From: Pseudomonadota bacterium
Lineage (GTDB): Bacteria > Pseudomonadota > Alphaproteobacteria > Rhizobiales > Xanthobacteraceae
Length of the DNA stretch: 64,000 nt
Assembly (NCBI GenBank): GCA_023404705.1
Contig: JAEYAU010000261.1
Span: 1 to 64,000, forward strand
Reading direction: 5' to 3'
This document shows, piece by piece, positions 24,680 through 32,229 of the stretch (position 1 is its first letter; the number at the start of each line of letters is the position of its first letter). Position numbers and translations under genes: made by a program. Under the pieces are notes generated by a model. It ran no database searches. It saw only the letters and a program-made list of their open reading frames with translations, and had not been told where the DNA came from.

Positions 24680-25029
24680 GGGCGGCGCCGTAGGGTGTGC
24701 TCAGCGCGCCGAGGTGCTTCAGTTGAGCGAGGATCTGGTTCGCGCTGAGCGCACGCGTGCGCTCGGCGGACGAGAACTTGTCGTCCCACTTCGGCTCTCG
24801 GGCCGCCGAGCACACCCTACGAGGCGGAGCGTCTCATCCGTCATCCCGGGTCTCGGATGCACGGCCCGGGCGTCTCAGCGCGCCAGCAGCCGCCTCGCGC
24901 CAAGAAATTGTCTCCGCGAAATGAACCCGGTGAGCCGATGAGCGACATACTCCTGTCGCAGAAGCGAAATGCGCGCGCCATACTGATCCGTCTGGCCGCA
25001 ATATTGCTTTCGCTGTGGGGAGAAGCTCG
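24680..25029. other. Intergenic region with repeat elements
   Basis: These 350 bases after ugd contain no supported gene. They hold a 133-bp inverted-repeat element (listed separately), then a sequence at about 24,836-24,880 (CATCCGTCATCCCGGG ... GGCCCGGGCGTCTCAGCG) that resembles a stretch near 26,045-26,125, and finally the ribosome site of the next gene. Confidence 0.6.
24689..24821. repeat. MITE-like 133-bp element with 14-bp terminal inverted repeats
   Basis: CGTAGGGTGTGCTC at 24,689-24,702 is the exact inverse of GAGCACACCCTACG at 24,808-24,821. Inside lies an 18-bp perfect palindrome, GAGCGCACGCGTGCGCTC (24,747-24,764). The size, termini and lack of coding content fit a miniature element; no clear target duplication was found. 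Alternatively it is a folded terminator region for ugd. Confidence 0.7.
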
Positions 25030-25449
25030 ATGACCCTGTTCGCCTTCGCCGCCGTCGTGATGGCCGTGATCCTCATGGTCGCGGCATTCCGGCGACCACG
25101 GCCGGCCATCTTCGTGGCGGCCGTCCTGTGGCTGCTCTACGCGGTCTACGAGTCCCAGGTGGCGGCGGGCGTCCTGTGCGATGCGAAATGCAACATTCGC
25201 GTCGACCTCGTGCTCTTTCTCCCCATCCTGCTGCTGGCAACCGTGCTGGCCTACCGGTCGTACGGGGGGCTACCGGACCAGGCGAGGGTCGTCGGCATCG
25301 TCCTCGGCGCCATTGCCTTGGTTGTTGCCGCGCTGTTCGCCGAGGAGTTTGTCGGCTTCTTCGCTCTCGCGGGAGTCGCGGCGGCTGCGCTGGCGATCGG
25401 CGTCTATGCGAAGAGATCCGGGTCTGCGACAAATCAAACGCCGACGTGA
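25030..25449 (+). CDS. Small integral membrane protein
   Basis: The product of about 139 residues starts at ATG 25,030 (MTLFAFAAVVMAV) with GGAG about 8 nt upstream. Four or five hydrophobic helices are visible: residues 2-20, 27-44, around 60-80, 88-107 and 110-128. A short loop holds a pair of cysteines (GVLCDAKCNIRVD), possibly a periplasmic disulfide. No family was recognised. It stands alone between the repeat region and a convergent gene. Confidence 0.65.
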   Translation: MTLFAFAAVVMAVILMVAAFRRPRPAIFVAAVLWLLYAVYESQVAAGVLCDAKCNIRVDLVLFLPILLLATVLAYRSYGGLPDQARVVGIVLGAIALVVAALFAEEFVGFFALAGVAAAALAIGVYAKRSGSATNQTPT

Positions 25450-25493
25450 CATCGGGCAGGCCTGCATGGTTCGCGCAGCCGCGCGACCGCGCC

Positions 25494-25946
25494 TCATGAC
25501 CCGAGCTGTTGTTTCCACGCCGCGAGCAAGCCCTCGGACAGCCCACGATCCGCCGCGCCGTCCCTGACAGCGCCGACGAATGTCCCATCGAGCTCGAACT
25601 CGAATGCGAGATTGTTCGTGCGCGAGAAATCTCGCACGGCATCGACCAGCGTCGTGACCTCCTCGAGGTGCTGGGCATCGATGTCACGCGGCAGCATCAT
25701 CGGCGGCAATGCCGAATAGATCTCCAGATGTCCGCCGACGGTCTCCGCCGGCATGTTGCCGCGAGATGGGTCGGCGGGTAGTTCCCGCTCGTTGACGAAC
25801 CGCGGCGCGCCGTTCAGCCAGCCACCAAGCAAAGCAAGCCGCGCGACAAAATCGCGGACGTTGACGCGAATGTCATCGTCGACGTCTTGCGCGACGAAGA
25901 ACGACAACCGTTGCTTCGGATGGTTTGGATCGTGCAGGCTTGGCAC
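25494..25946 (-). CDS. Hypothetical 150-residue protein
   Basis: The minus-strand frame is open for longer, but the credible protein starts at about GTG 25,946 (PSLHDPNHPKQRLSFFVAQD follows the start). It is acidic and soluble, with strand-rich segments (HLEIYSALPPMMLPRDID; LAFEFELDGTFVGAVRDG) and a helical end (LLAAWKQQL). No family was recognised, and no signal peptide is present. It resembles small immunity or stress proteins in size only. The start codon is uncertain. Confidence 0.55.
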   Translation of the reverse strand: MPSLHDPNHPKQRLSFFVAQDVDDDIRVNVRDFVARLALLGGWLNGAPRFVNERELPADPSRGNMPAETVGGHLEIYSALPPMMLPRDIDAQHLEEVTTLVDAVRDFSRTNNLAFEFELDGTFVGAVRDGAADRGLSEGLLAAWKQQLGS

Positions 25947-26154
25947 AGGGCAGGTTCCTGGAGATGCCGCACGGAAGGTAGCAGTGAATCCGGTCCGCCA
26001 GAAGCACGGATGATCATGAGCGTGAGTCGCTCGAAGCCTTTCGTCCGTCATCCTGAGGCGCGAGGGCTCGTCGCACAGCACCCGGGCCTCGAAGGATATC
26101 CGGCCCGGGCCGTTCAGCGAGTCTGCTGCGTCGCGTCGTGAACGCCGCAGCCCC

Positions 26155-26200
26155 TTGTCGTCTGGCCTGTAACGCGTTACATTAGCGTAACGCGTTACGC
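26155..26200 (+). promoter_or_regulatory. Promoter with twin palindromic operators of the MazEF-like pair
   Basis: A -35-like TTGTCG (26,155-26,160) and -10-like TACATT (26,178-26,183) are 17 nt apart. Two palindromes containing GTAACGCGTTAC lie at 26,169-26,180 and 26,187-26,198, centres 18 bp apart; the second extends to GCGTAACGCGTTACGC. They overlap the spacer and -10, so binding would block RNA polymerase. Autoregulation by the MazE/MazF complex is the expected use. Confidence 0.7.
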
Positions 26201-26215
26201 AGTGGAGAGAGGTCC

Positions 26216-26428
26216 ATGGCGGCACCGGCCGAACGAATGAGGATGATGCGGCAGCGCCGGCGCACACAGGGCCTGCGCGAGTTGCGCCTGATCGTTGCTG
26301 ACCCGCGATCGCGCGCTGTTCGGCGACGGATTGCGAAGCAGGTCGCTCGCCTTGATCCGGATAGCGAGCGCGAGGCGCTGAGATGGATCGAATCGGTTTC
26401 CGAGTTCGACGGCGATGCGCCGCGGTGA
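26216..26428 (+). CDS. mazE: MazE-family antitoxin (DUF3018-like)
   Basis: The 70-residue protein (MAAPAERMRMMRQRRRTQGL...) is of the short antitoxin family that accompanies MazF/PemK toxins, with an arginine-rich N-terminal DNA-binding part and a C-terminal helix with acidic residues (REALRWIESVSEFDGDAP). A strong GGAGAGAGG site lies about 5 nt upstream. The gene overlaps the toxin gene by 14 nt. The upstream region carries two palindromes. Confidence 0.85.
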   Translation: MAAPAERMRMMRQRRRTQGLRELRLIVADPRSRAVRRRIAKQVARLDPDSEREALRWIESVSEFDGDAPR

Positions 26429-26744
26429 CCTGGTCACTGTCGCGGCGGCCGGCGACTACGGCAAGCCTCGTCTGGCCGTCATTGTGCAAACTGACGCCTT
26501 TCCCATCAGCCACGCCTCCGTGGTGGTCTGCCAGCTGACGTCCGAGTTGGTGGACGCTCCGGATTTCCGTGTCACCATTGATCCCGAGCCCGATAATGGA
26601 CTGCGGGTCACATCGCAGGTGATGGCTGACAAGCCGGTCACGATCAGGCGCGAACGGATCGGACAGAAGATCGGGCGCCTCGGCAACGAGGACATGGCCC
26701 GGCTCAATGCCGCGCTGGCGTTTGTCCTGGGGCTTGCGGATTAG
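26415..26744 (+). CDS. mazF: MazF/PemK-family endoribonuclease toxin
   Basis: The 109-residue protein begins MRRGDLVTVAAAGDYGKPRLAVIVQ, matching the family start (RGDLV and KPRPAVVVQ). The conserved CQLTSE block and VMADKPVTIRRERIGQKIG (the usual D and R/K of the active site) are present. MazF cuts mRNA at short sequences. All expected positions look intact, and it is coupled to the antitoxin by overlap. Confidence 0.93.
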   Translation: MRRGDLVTVAAAGDYGKPRLAVIVQTDAFPISHASVVVCQLTSELVDAPDFRVTIDPEPDNGLRVTSQVMADKPVTIRRERIGQKIGRLGNEDMARLNAALAFVLGLAD

Positions 26745-26791
26745 AGGTGTCACTGCTCGGGCGGGACGACGCCGAATATATCGTGCGCCCC

Positions 26792-28114
26792 TCACTTCTC
26801 CCTAAACGCTCGCGTGATCTGGTCGAACAGCGGCTTCACCAGATACGACACCACCGTGCGCGGGTGCGTTTGGATGAAGGCTTCGACCGGCATGCCGGGG
26901 ACGAGCTTCACGTCGCCGAGGCGGGCGAGCTCTTCCGGAGCGACGCCGATGCGCACCGTGTAGTAGTTGATGCCGGTCTTCGGATCGGTGGTGACGTCGG
27001 GCGAGATGCGCGTGACGGTGCCGTTGATCTCCGGCGTGGTGCGCTGGTTGAACGAGGAGAAGCGCAGCACGGCTTCCTGGCCGGGGCGCAGCTGGTCGAT
27101 GTCCTGCGGCTGGATCTTGGCCTCGACACTCAGGCCGCCAGCCTCCGGCACGATCACCATGATCTGCTGCCCGGGCGTGACCACGCCGCCGACCGTGTGG
27201 ACGTCGAGCTGATGCACGCGGCCGGCCTGCGGCGCGCGCAATTCGACGCGCTTGAGCTGGTCCTCGGCGGCGACGCGGCGCTCCGAGAGCTCGGCGATCT
27301 TGGCGCGCATGTCGGCGAGCTCCTTGCCGACCTCCTGGCGCATGTTCTGATCGACCTGCAGGATCTGCAGCTCGGTCTCGGTGATCTTGCCCTTCGCCTG
27401 CGCGACCGCCGCGGTGAGCTGTCCGCGCTCGCCCGCGATGCGCGCGGCGTCGCGCTCGAGTGCGGTCACGCGGGTGAACTGCACGAGATTCTGCTTCCAG
27501 AGATCGTGGACGCCCTTGAGCTCCTTGGTGATCCACTCGATCTCGCGCTCCTTGGCGGCGATCTGCGCCGAGTAGCCCGTGATCTCCTCTTGCAGCTGCG
27601 TGACGCGCTCGCGCAGCTGCGACTTCTGGCCCTCGCGTGCGGTGCGGCGCGCCTCGAACAGGCGGCGCTCGCCGTCGAGCAGGCGTTCGAGATCCGCAAA
27701 ACCGCGGCTGCGCGCCTCGAGGCCGGGCGGAAACGCGATCTGCTCGCCGCCCGCGAGCTCGGTCTCGGCACGCGCCGTGCGCGCCGCGAGCTCGTCGAGA
27801 CCCTTCACGAGGATGTCGAGATTCGACTTGGTCTGGGTCTCGTCGAGGCGCAGCAGCAGATCGTTCGCCTGCACCCAGTCGCCTTCCTGCACCTTGAGCT
27901 CGCCGACGACGCCGCCAGTCGGGTGCTGCACCTTCTTCCAGTTGCTCTCCACCACCATCTGGCCCATGGCGATCACGGCACCGGCGAATTCGGTGGTGGC
28001 GGCCCAGCCGCCGAAGCCGCCGACCAGCAGCACCAGCGTGGCGACGCCGATCAGCAGGTGACGGCGGATCGAGGTCCGGCTCGAGACGCTTTTCGCGGAT
28101 GTGATCTGGCGCAT
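26792..28114 (-). CDS. prsE: Type I secretion periplasmic adaptor (HlyD/PrsE family)
   Basis: The 440-residue membrane fusion protein has a single N-terminal membrane helix (HLLIGVATLVLLVGGFGGWAA), a biotinyl-lipoyl-like region (GQMVVESNWKKVQHPTGGVV; VQEGDWVQANDLLLRLDET, in part), a long coiled-coil hairpin (about 110-270), and the HlyD C-terminal beta region ending VSYLVKPLFDQITRAFREK. It links the inner-membrane ABC transporter with an outer-membrane TolC protein, which is not in the window. It lies 4 nt after prsD, so the two form one operon. Confidence 0.95.
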   Translation of the reverse strand: MRQITSAKSVSSRTSIRRHLLIGVATLVLLVGGFGGWAATTEFAGAVIAMGQMVVESNWKKVQHPTGGVVGELKVQEGDWVQANDLLLRLDETQTKSNLDILVKGLDELAARTARAETELAGGEQIAFPPGLEARSRGFADLERLLDGERRLFEARRTAREGQKSQLRERVTQLQEEITGYSAQIAAKEREIEWITKELKGVHDLWKQNLVQFTRVTALERDAARIAGERGQLTAAVAQAKGKITETELQILQVDQNMRQEVGKELADMRAKIAELSERRVAAEDQLKRVELRAPQAGRVHQLDVHTVGGVVTPGQQIMVIVPEAGGLSVEAKIQPQDIDQLRPGQEAVLRFSSFNQRTTPEINGTVTRISPDVTTDPKTGINYYTVRIGVAPEELARLGDVKLVPGMPVEAFIQTHPRTVVSYLVKPLFDQITRAFREK

Positions 28115-28118
28115 CGTC

Positions 28119-29843
28119 TCAACCCTTCTGCGGCACGACGGCGAGCGGGGGCGGGGCAGGCTGCCGCGTCATCTTCGCCAGCACCTCTTCCTTGGCGCCG
28201 AAGGCCTGCAGGCGTCCCTCGGCCATGACCAGCACCTGATCGACGCTGGCGAGCGCGCTCGGGCGGTGCGCCACGATGATCACGATGCTGCCGCGCGAGC
28301 GCATGGTGAGGATCGCCTGCGTGAGCGCCAGCTCGCCCTCGTTGTCGAGGTTGGAGTTCGGCTCGTCGAGGATGACGAGGAATGGATTGCCGTACATGGC
28401 GCGCGCGAGCGCGACGCGCTGGCGCTGGCCGGCCGACAGCACGGCGCCGCCTTCGCCGATCTGCGTCTCGTAGCCGTCCTGCAGGCGCAGGATCAGCTCG
28501 TGCACCCCGGCCGCCTTCGCGGCCTCGATCACGGTCTCGGGCGGCGGGTCGACCTCGAAGCGCGAGATGTTCTGCGCCACCGTGCCGGCGAACAGCTCGA
28601 CGTCCTGCGGCAGGTAGCCGACATGACGGCCGAGCTCTTCCGGCACCCATTGCTCGAGCGCGGCGCCGTCGAGGCGGATCTTGCCGCGCAGGGGCGTCCA
28701 TACGCCCGCGAGCGCGCGCGCGAGCGAGGACTTGCCGGAGGCGCTCGGACCGATCACGCCGAGGCCGTGTCCGGCCTTGAGCGCGAAACTGACGTCCTGC
28801 ACGACGATCTTCTGCACGCCGGGCGGCGCGACGCTGACGCTTTCCACCGTGATGGTGGCGGCCGGCCGCGGCAGCTTCATCACGTCGCCGAAAGCGGGCA
28901 GCTTGGCGAGCAGGTCGCTCAGCCGCTTCCAGCTCTGGCGCGCGGCGAGGAAGCCCTTCCAGTGCGCGATCGCGAGCTCGACCGGCGCGAGCGCGCGCGC
29001 CGTGAGGATGGAGCTCGCGATGATCACGCCGGCAGTCGCCTGCTGCTGGATCACCAGATAGGCGCCGACGCCGAGCACGGCCGACTGCACGGCCATGCGC
29101 ATCACCTTGGAGATCGAGCCGATGCCGCCCGCGACGTCCGAGGCGCGGCGCTGGCTCTCCATGTATTTCGCGTTCACCTCGCCCCAGATCGCATAAAGGC
29201 GGCGGCCCATGCCCATCGCCTGCACGACCTCGGCATTGCGCCGGCTCGCCTCGGCGAGCGCGTTGCGCGAGGCCGCGTGCGTGGACGCCTCCTTGGCGGG
29301 CCCGCGCGAGAAGATCTCGGTCATCAGGGTGAGGCCGACCAGGATGAGCGCGCCCACCACCGCGGCGACGCCGATCCAGACATGGAACGCGAAGCAGATG
29401 ACGAGATAGAGCGGCATCCAGGGCAGGTCGAACAGGGCCACCGGCCCGAGGCCGGAGAGGAACGAGCGCACCTGGTCGAGGTCGCGCACCGACTGCAACC
29501 CGTCGCCGCCGACGCGGGTCTTGAGCGGCAGCCGCACCACGGTGTCATAGACGCGCGGGCTCAGCGCCTCGTCGATCGACGAGCCGATGCGCACCAGCAC
29601 GCGGCCGCGGATCAGGTCGAGCACGCCGAGGAAGCCGAACAGGATCGCCGTGATGATGATGAGGCCGATGAGGGTGGGGATGCTGCGGCTCGGCAGCACC
29701 CGGTCGTAGACCTCGAGCATGAAGAACGAGCCCGTGAGATAGAGCACGTTGATCACGCCGGAGAGGAGGCCGATGCCCAGGAAGGCGCTACGACAGGCCT
29801 TCAGGGCTTCAGCGATTTCTGATCGGGGTGCCTGGTTGGCCAT
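28119..29843 (-). CDS. prsD: Type I secretion ABC transporter (PrsD family)
   Basis: The 574-residue protein has an N-terminal membrane domain (LSGVINVLYLTGSFFMLEVY; PTLIGLIIITAILFGFLGVL; further helices to about 300) and an ATPase domain with Walker A GPSASGKSS, signature LSAGQRQRVALARAM and Walker B FLVILDEPNSNLD. The HlyB/PrtD-type fold without an N-terminal peptidase domain fits exporters of RTX-type substrates with a C-terminal signal. The RTX metalloprotease at 32,230 is a plausible substrate. Confidence 0.95.
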   Translation of the reverse strand: MANQAPRSEIAEALKACRSAFLGIGLLSGVINVLYLTGSFFMLEVYDRVLPSRSIPTLIGLIIITAILFGFLGVLDLIRGRVLVRIGSSIDEALSPRVYDTVVRLPLKTRVGGDGLQSVRDLDQVRSFLSGLGPVALFDLPWMPLYLVICFAFHVWIGVAAVVGALILVGLTLMTEIFSRGPAKEASTHAASRNALAEASRRNAEVVQAMGMGRRLYAIWGEVNAKYMESQRRASDVAGGIGSISKVMRMAVQSAVLGVGAYLVIQQQATAGVIIASSILTARALAPVELAIAHWKGFLAARQSWKRLSDLLAKLPAFGDVMKLPRPAATITVESVSVAPPGVQKIVVQDVSFALKAGHGLGVIGPSASGKSSLARALAGVWTPLRGKIRLDGAALEQWVPEELGRHVGYLPQDVELFAGTVAQNISRFEVDPPPETVIEAAKAAGVHELILRLQDGYETQIGEGGAVLSAGQRQRVALARAMYGNPFLVILDEPNSNLDNEGELALTQAILTMRSRGSIVIIVAHRPSALASVDQVLVMAEGRLQAFGAKEEVLAKMTRQPAPPPLAVVPQKG

Positions 29844-30206
29844 CGTGTCCGCCGCCGAATGTCGAAATGGGATCCGCGCGATTATTAGTCGCCCCGGATA
29901 ACAACGCGTTCACCACGGCTGCCATTGTCGCACGTCAGGTTTCCGTGAGGGCGAATATGGTTCAGGTCACGAAGTTGCGAAAGCACGGCCCGTATTGATC
30001 CGGATCAAAGCGCGGGTGGGGCCGGGCGGATAGGCGCGCGCCGCCCGGAGGGCGTGGTGCGGCACCCATCGGGGAGGGGAATCCTGTGCCGCGCCCGTCA
30101 TGATGAAAAATGAGGAAGTCGCCGGATTTCATCAAATTTCATCAAGAAAGATGAGCAGAATCAACGTTCTTGGTATTTAGGTAGAGCGTGCAAAAAATTG
30201 AGGAAA
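29844..30206. promoter_or_regulatory. Upstream region of prsDE with tandem 10-bp repeat
   Basis: This 363-bp gap lies between prsD and the gmhB-like gene, both on the minus strand. Its right half is clearly AT-richer than its surroundings. It holds two abutting copies of ATTTCATCAA (30,126-30,135 and 30,136-30,145), with GATGAAAAATGAGG nearby. It probably carries the prsDE promoter and perhaps a regulator site. No gene is supported. Confidence 0.45.
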
Positions 30207-30725
30207 TCAATGTGCCGGCTCCTCACGCCCCAACACCCCGGCCACGAACGCGTCCAGGTTCCCGCCCGGAAACCGGTGCCCCGGCAGCCCGGCCCGCCGG
30301 GCCGCCTCGAGGTCGATGTCCTTGTCCCCGATCATCAGGCTCCGCCCCGGGTCGATCGGCCACTCCCGCAGCGCCCGCAGGATCATGCCCGCCCCCGGCT
30401 TGCGGCTGTCGCAGGCCCTGGCGTAGCGCGCCACCACCCCCTCGGGATGGTGCGGGCAGTAGTAGAACGCGTCCACATGCGCCCCCAGCGGCCGCAGCTG
30501 CTCGTTGATCCAGCCGTGCAGCCGCTGCACCGCCGCCTCGTCGAAATAGCCGCGCGCCACCCCGGACTGATTCGTCACCACGATCACCAGATAGCCGGCA
30601 TCGTTGAGCCGCTTGACCGCCGCCTGCGCCCCCTCGACCCAGACGAAGTCCTCCGGCCGGTGCACATAGCCGGTGTCGTGGTTGAGCACGCCGTCGCGAT
30701 CGAGAAAGACGGCCGGACGCGTCAT
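30207..30725 (-). CDS. GmhB-like HAD phosphatase (heptose bisphosphate type)
   Basis: The 172-residue protein from ATG 30,725 shows HAD motif I FLDRDGVLN (D9, D11), motif II VVTNQSGVARG, and MIGDKDIDLEAARRAG. The insert CPHHPEG ... ACDSRKPG resembles the zinc loop of D-glycero-D-manno-heptose-1,7-bisphosphate phosphatases, but the last zinc cysteine of CxC is serine (CDS), so metal binding may be altered. In LPS heptose synthesis this enzyme removes the 7-phosphate (or in the beta pathway gives the 1-phosphate). A second family member lies at 57,164. Confidence 0.85.
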   Translation of the reverse strand: MTRPAVFLDRDGVLNHDTGYVHRPEDFVWVEGAQAAVKRLNDAGYLVIVVTNQSGVARGYFDEAAVQRLHGWINEQLRPLGAHVDAFYYCPHHPEGVVARYARACDSRKPGAGMILRALREWPIDPGRSLMIGDKDIDLEAARRAGLPGHRFPGGNLDAFVAGVLGREEPAH

Positions 30726-30828
30726 GGGCGAGCCTTGACGCTCCGATGGACGCATGGTCCATGACCCGCAGCAAAGACCTCGCTCATCGCCTCGACATGT
30801 CCATCGCTCACCGGGATTGGCGCCGCGC

Positions 30829-32049
30829 ATGATTGCAGCAGATCCCGCGCTGCCTCCAGGCCGAAAATTCGGTGGGGCCGATTTTGCAGATCCCGAGACC
30901 CTGCGCGCCTGGCTGAGCGAGGTCCTGCTGCCCTTTTGGCGTGAGCGCACCGTCGACCGCGAGCATGGCGGCTTCTTCGAGCGGCTGACGCCCGAGGGCG
31001 CGCTTGTCCCGCTCGACTACAAGCGCATGCGCCTGCAGGGCCGCCAGATCTATCTGTTCAGCCACGCGGCGCTGCTCGGGCTCGATCCGGAGGGGCGCGC
31101 CATCGCCGAGCGCGGCCTCGATTTCATCACGCGCCACGGCTGGCACCCGAATGGCGGCTGGGTGTTCAAGCTGTCGCTCGACGGCGCCCGCGTGCTCGAT
31201 CCGACGCGGCACCTCTATTGCCAGGCCTTCGTGCTGTTCGGCCTCGCCTGGTTTCATCGGCTGACCGGCGCGTCCGAGGCGCTCGCGCTCGCCGACCGCA
31301 CGCTCGATTTCATCGAGGCGCAGATGCGCGATCCGCGTGCCGGCGGCTATCTCAACGAATGGGTCGAAGGCCAAGCCGGCATGCCGCTGCCGCGGCAGCA
31401 GAACCCGCATATGCATCTCACCGAGGCGCTGCTGATGCTCGCCGAGGCGAGCGGCCGCGCCGTTTATCTCGATCGCGCCCGCGCGCTCGTCGACCTCTTC
31501 TTCACGCGCTTCCGCACCGGGCCGAACGGCTTCGTCGGCGAATACTTCGCCGAGGACTGGCAGCCGATGCCCGGCCGCGACGGCGCCCGTCACGAGCCCG
31601 GCCACCAGTTCGAGTGGATCTGGATCCTGCTCCGCTACGCCCGACTTGCGGGCGACCGCGAGATCCCGGGCCGGCTCTCCGACCTGCTCGCGAGCACGAT
31701 CCGCCACGGCATCGACCGCGCGCCCGATGCGCTCGCGGCCACCTTTGACGAGATCGATCCCGCCGGCGCGCCGCTGCTGACGACGAAGCGGCTCTGGCCG
31801 CAGACCGAGACCGTGAAGGCCCTGGTTGCCGCCTACGAGACCTTCGGCGAGGCCGACTACCTGCGGCAGGCCGAAGCCGCCATCCGGATGATCTTCCGAA
31901 CCTATCTGGGCGGCGGCGAGCCGCTGTTCCGCGAGCACCTCGACCGCAGCGGAAAGGCCGCCGTCATCGATTTCGTGCCGGCAAGCTCGCTCTATCACCT
32001 CGTCCTCTGCCTCGCCGAGTACGTGCGCGTGGCCCCGCCGACGCCGTGA
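30829..32049 (+). CDS. AGE-family sugar 2-epimerase/isomerase
   Basis: The product of about 406 residues (from ATG 30,829; an in-frame ATG at 30,754 would add 25) is an (alpha/alpha)6-barrel protein of the N-acylglucosamine 2-epimerase family. Visible signatures are FWRERTVDREHGGFFE, RMRLQGRQIYLFSHAA, QNPHMHLTEALLML, ARHEPGHQFEWIWILL and LWPQTETVKALVAAYE. The histidines in the last motifs fit the catalytic positions. Substrate cannot be read from sequence; mannose/fructose/glucose isomerases and GlcNAc epimerases share the fold. It is divergent from gmhB-like gene upstream. Confidence 0.9.
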   Translation: MIAADPALPPGRKFGGADFADPETLRAWLSEVLLPFWRERTVDREHGGFFERLTPEGALVPLDYKRMRLQGRQIYLFSHAALLGLDPEGRAIAERGLDFITRHGWHPNGGWVFKLSLDGARVLDPTRHLYCQAFVLFGLAWFHRLTGASEALALADRTLDFIEAQMRDPRAGGYLNEWVEGQAGMPLPRQQNPHMHLTEALLMLAEASGRAVYLDRARALVDLFFTRFRTGPNGFVGEYFAEDWQPMPGRDGARHEPGHQFEWIWILLRYARLAGDREIPGRLSDLLASTIRHGIDRAPDALAATFDEIDPAGAPLLTTKRLWPQTETVKALVAAYETFGEADYLRQAEAAIRMIFRTYLGGGEPLFREHLDRSGKAAVIDFVPASSLYHLVLCLAEYVRVAPPTP

Positions 32050-32229
32050 CCTGATACCGCTGAAGAGTGGGCGCCGCCGAAGCGACATCCGATTGCCATC
32101 AAGTCGCCGAACACGGCGGCCTCAAGACGCCCAGACTAGGTATCCCTCCCGATTTAAACCTGATTTTGTAAGCATTTATTGAGGGCCAATAGCGTACATC
32201 ACCCCTAATTCGAATCGAAGCGGGCGCGC

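Noticed and set aside
25947..26795. Extension of the minus-strand hypothetical gene at 25,494 across the MazEF genes
   Set aside because: The extended translation over mazE and mazF has no family likeness, while the two toxin-antitoxin genes are clear on the other strand.
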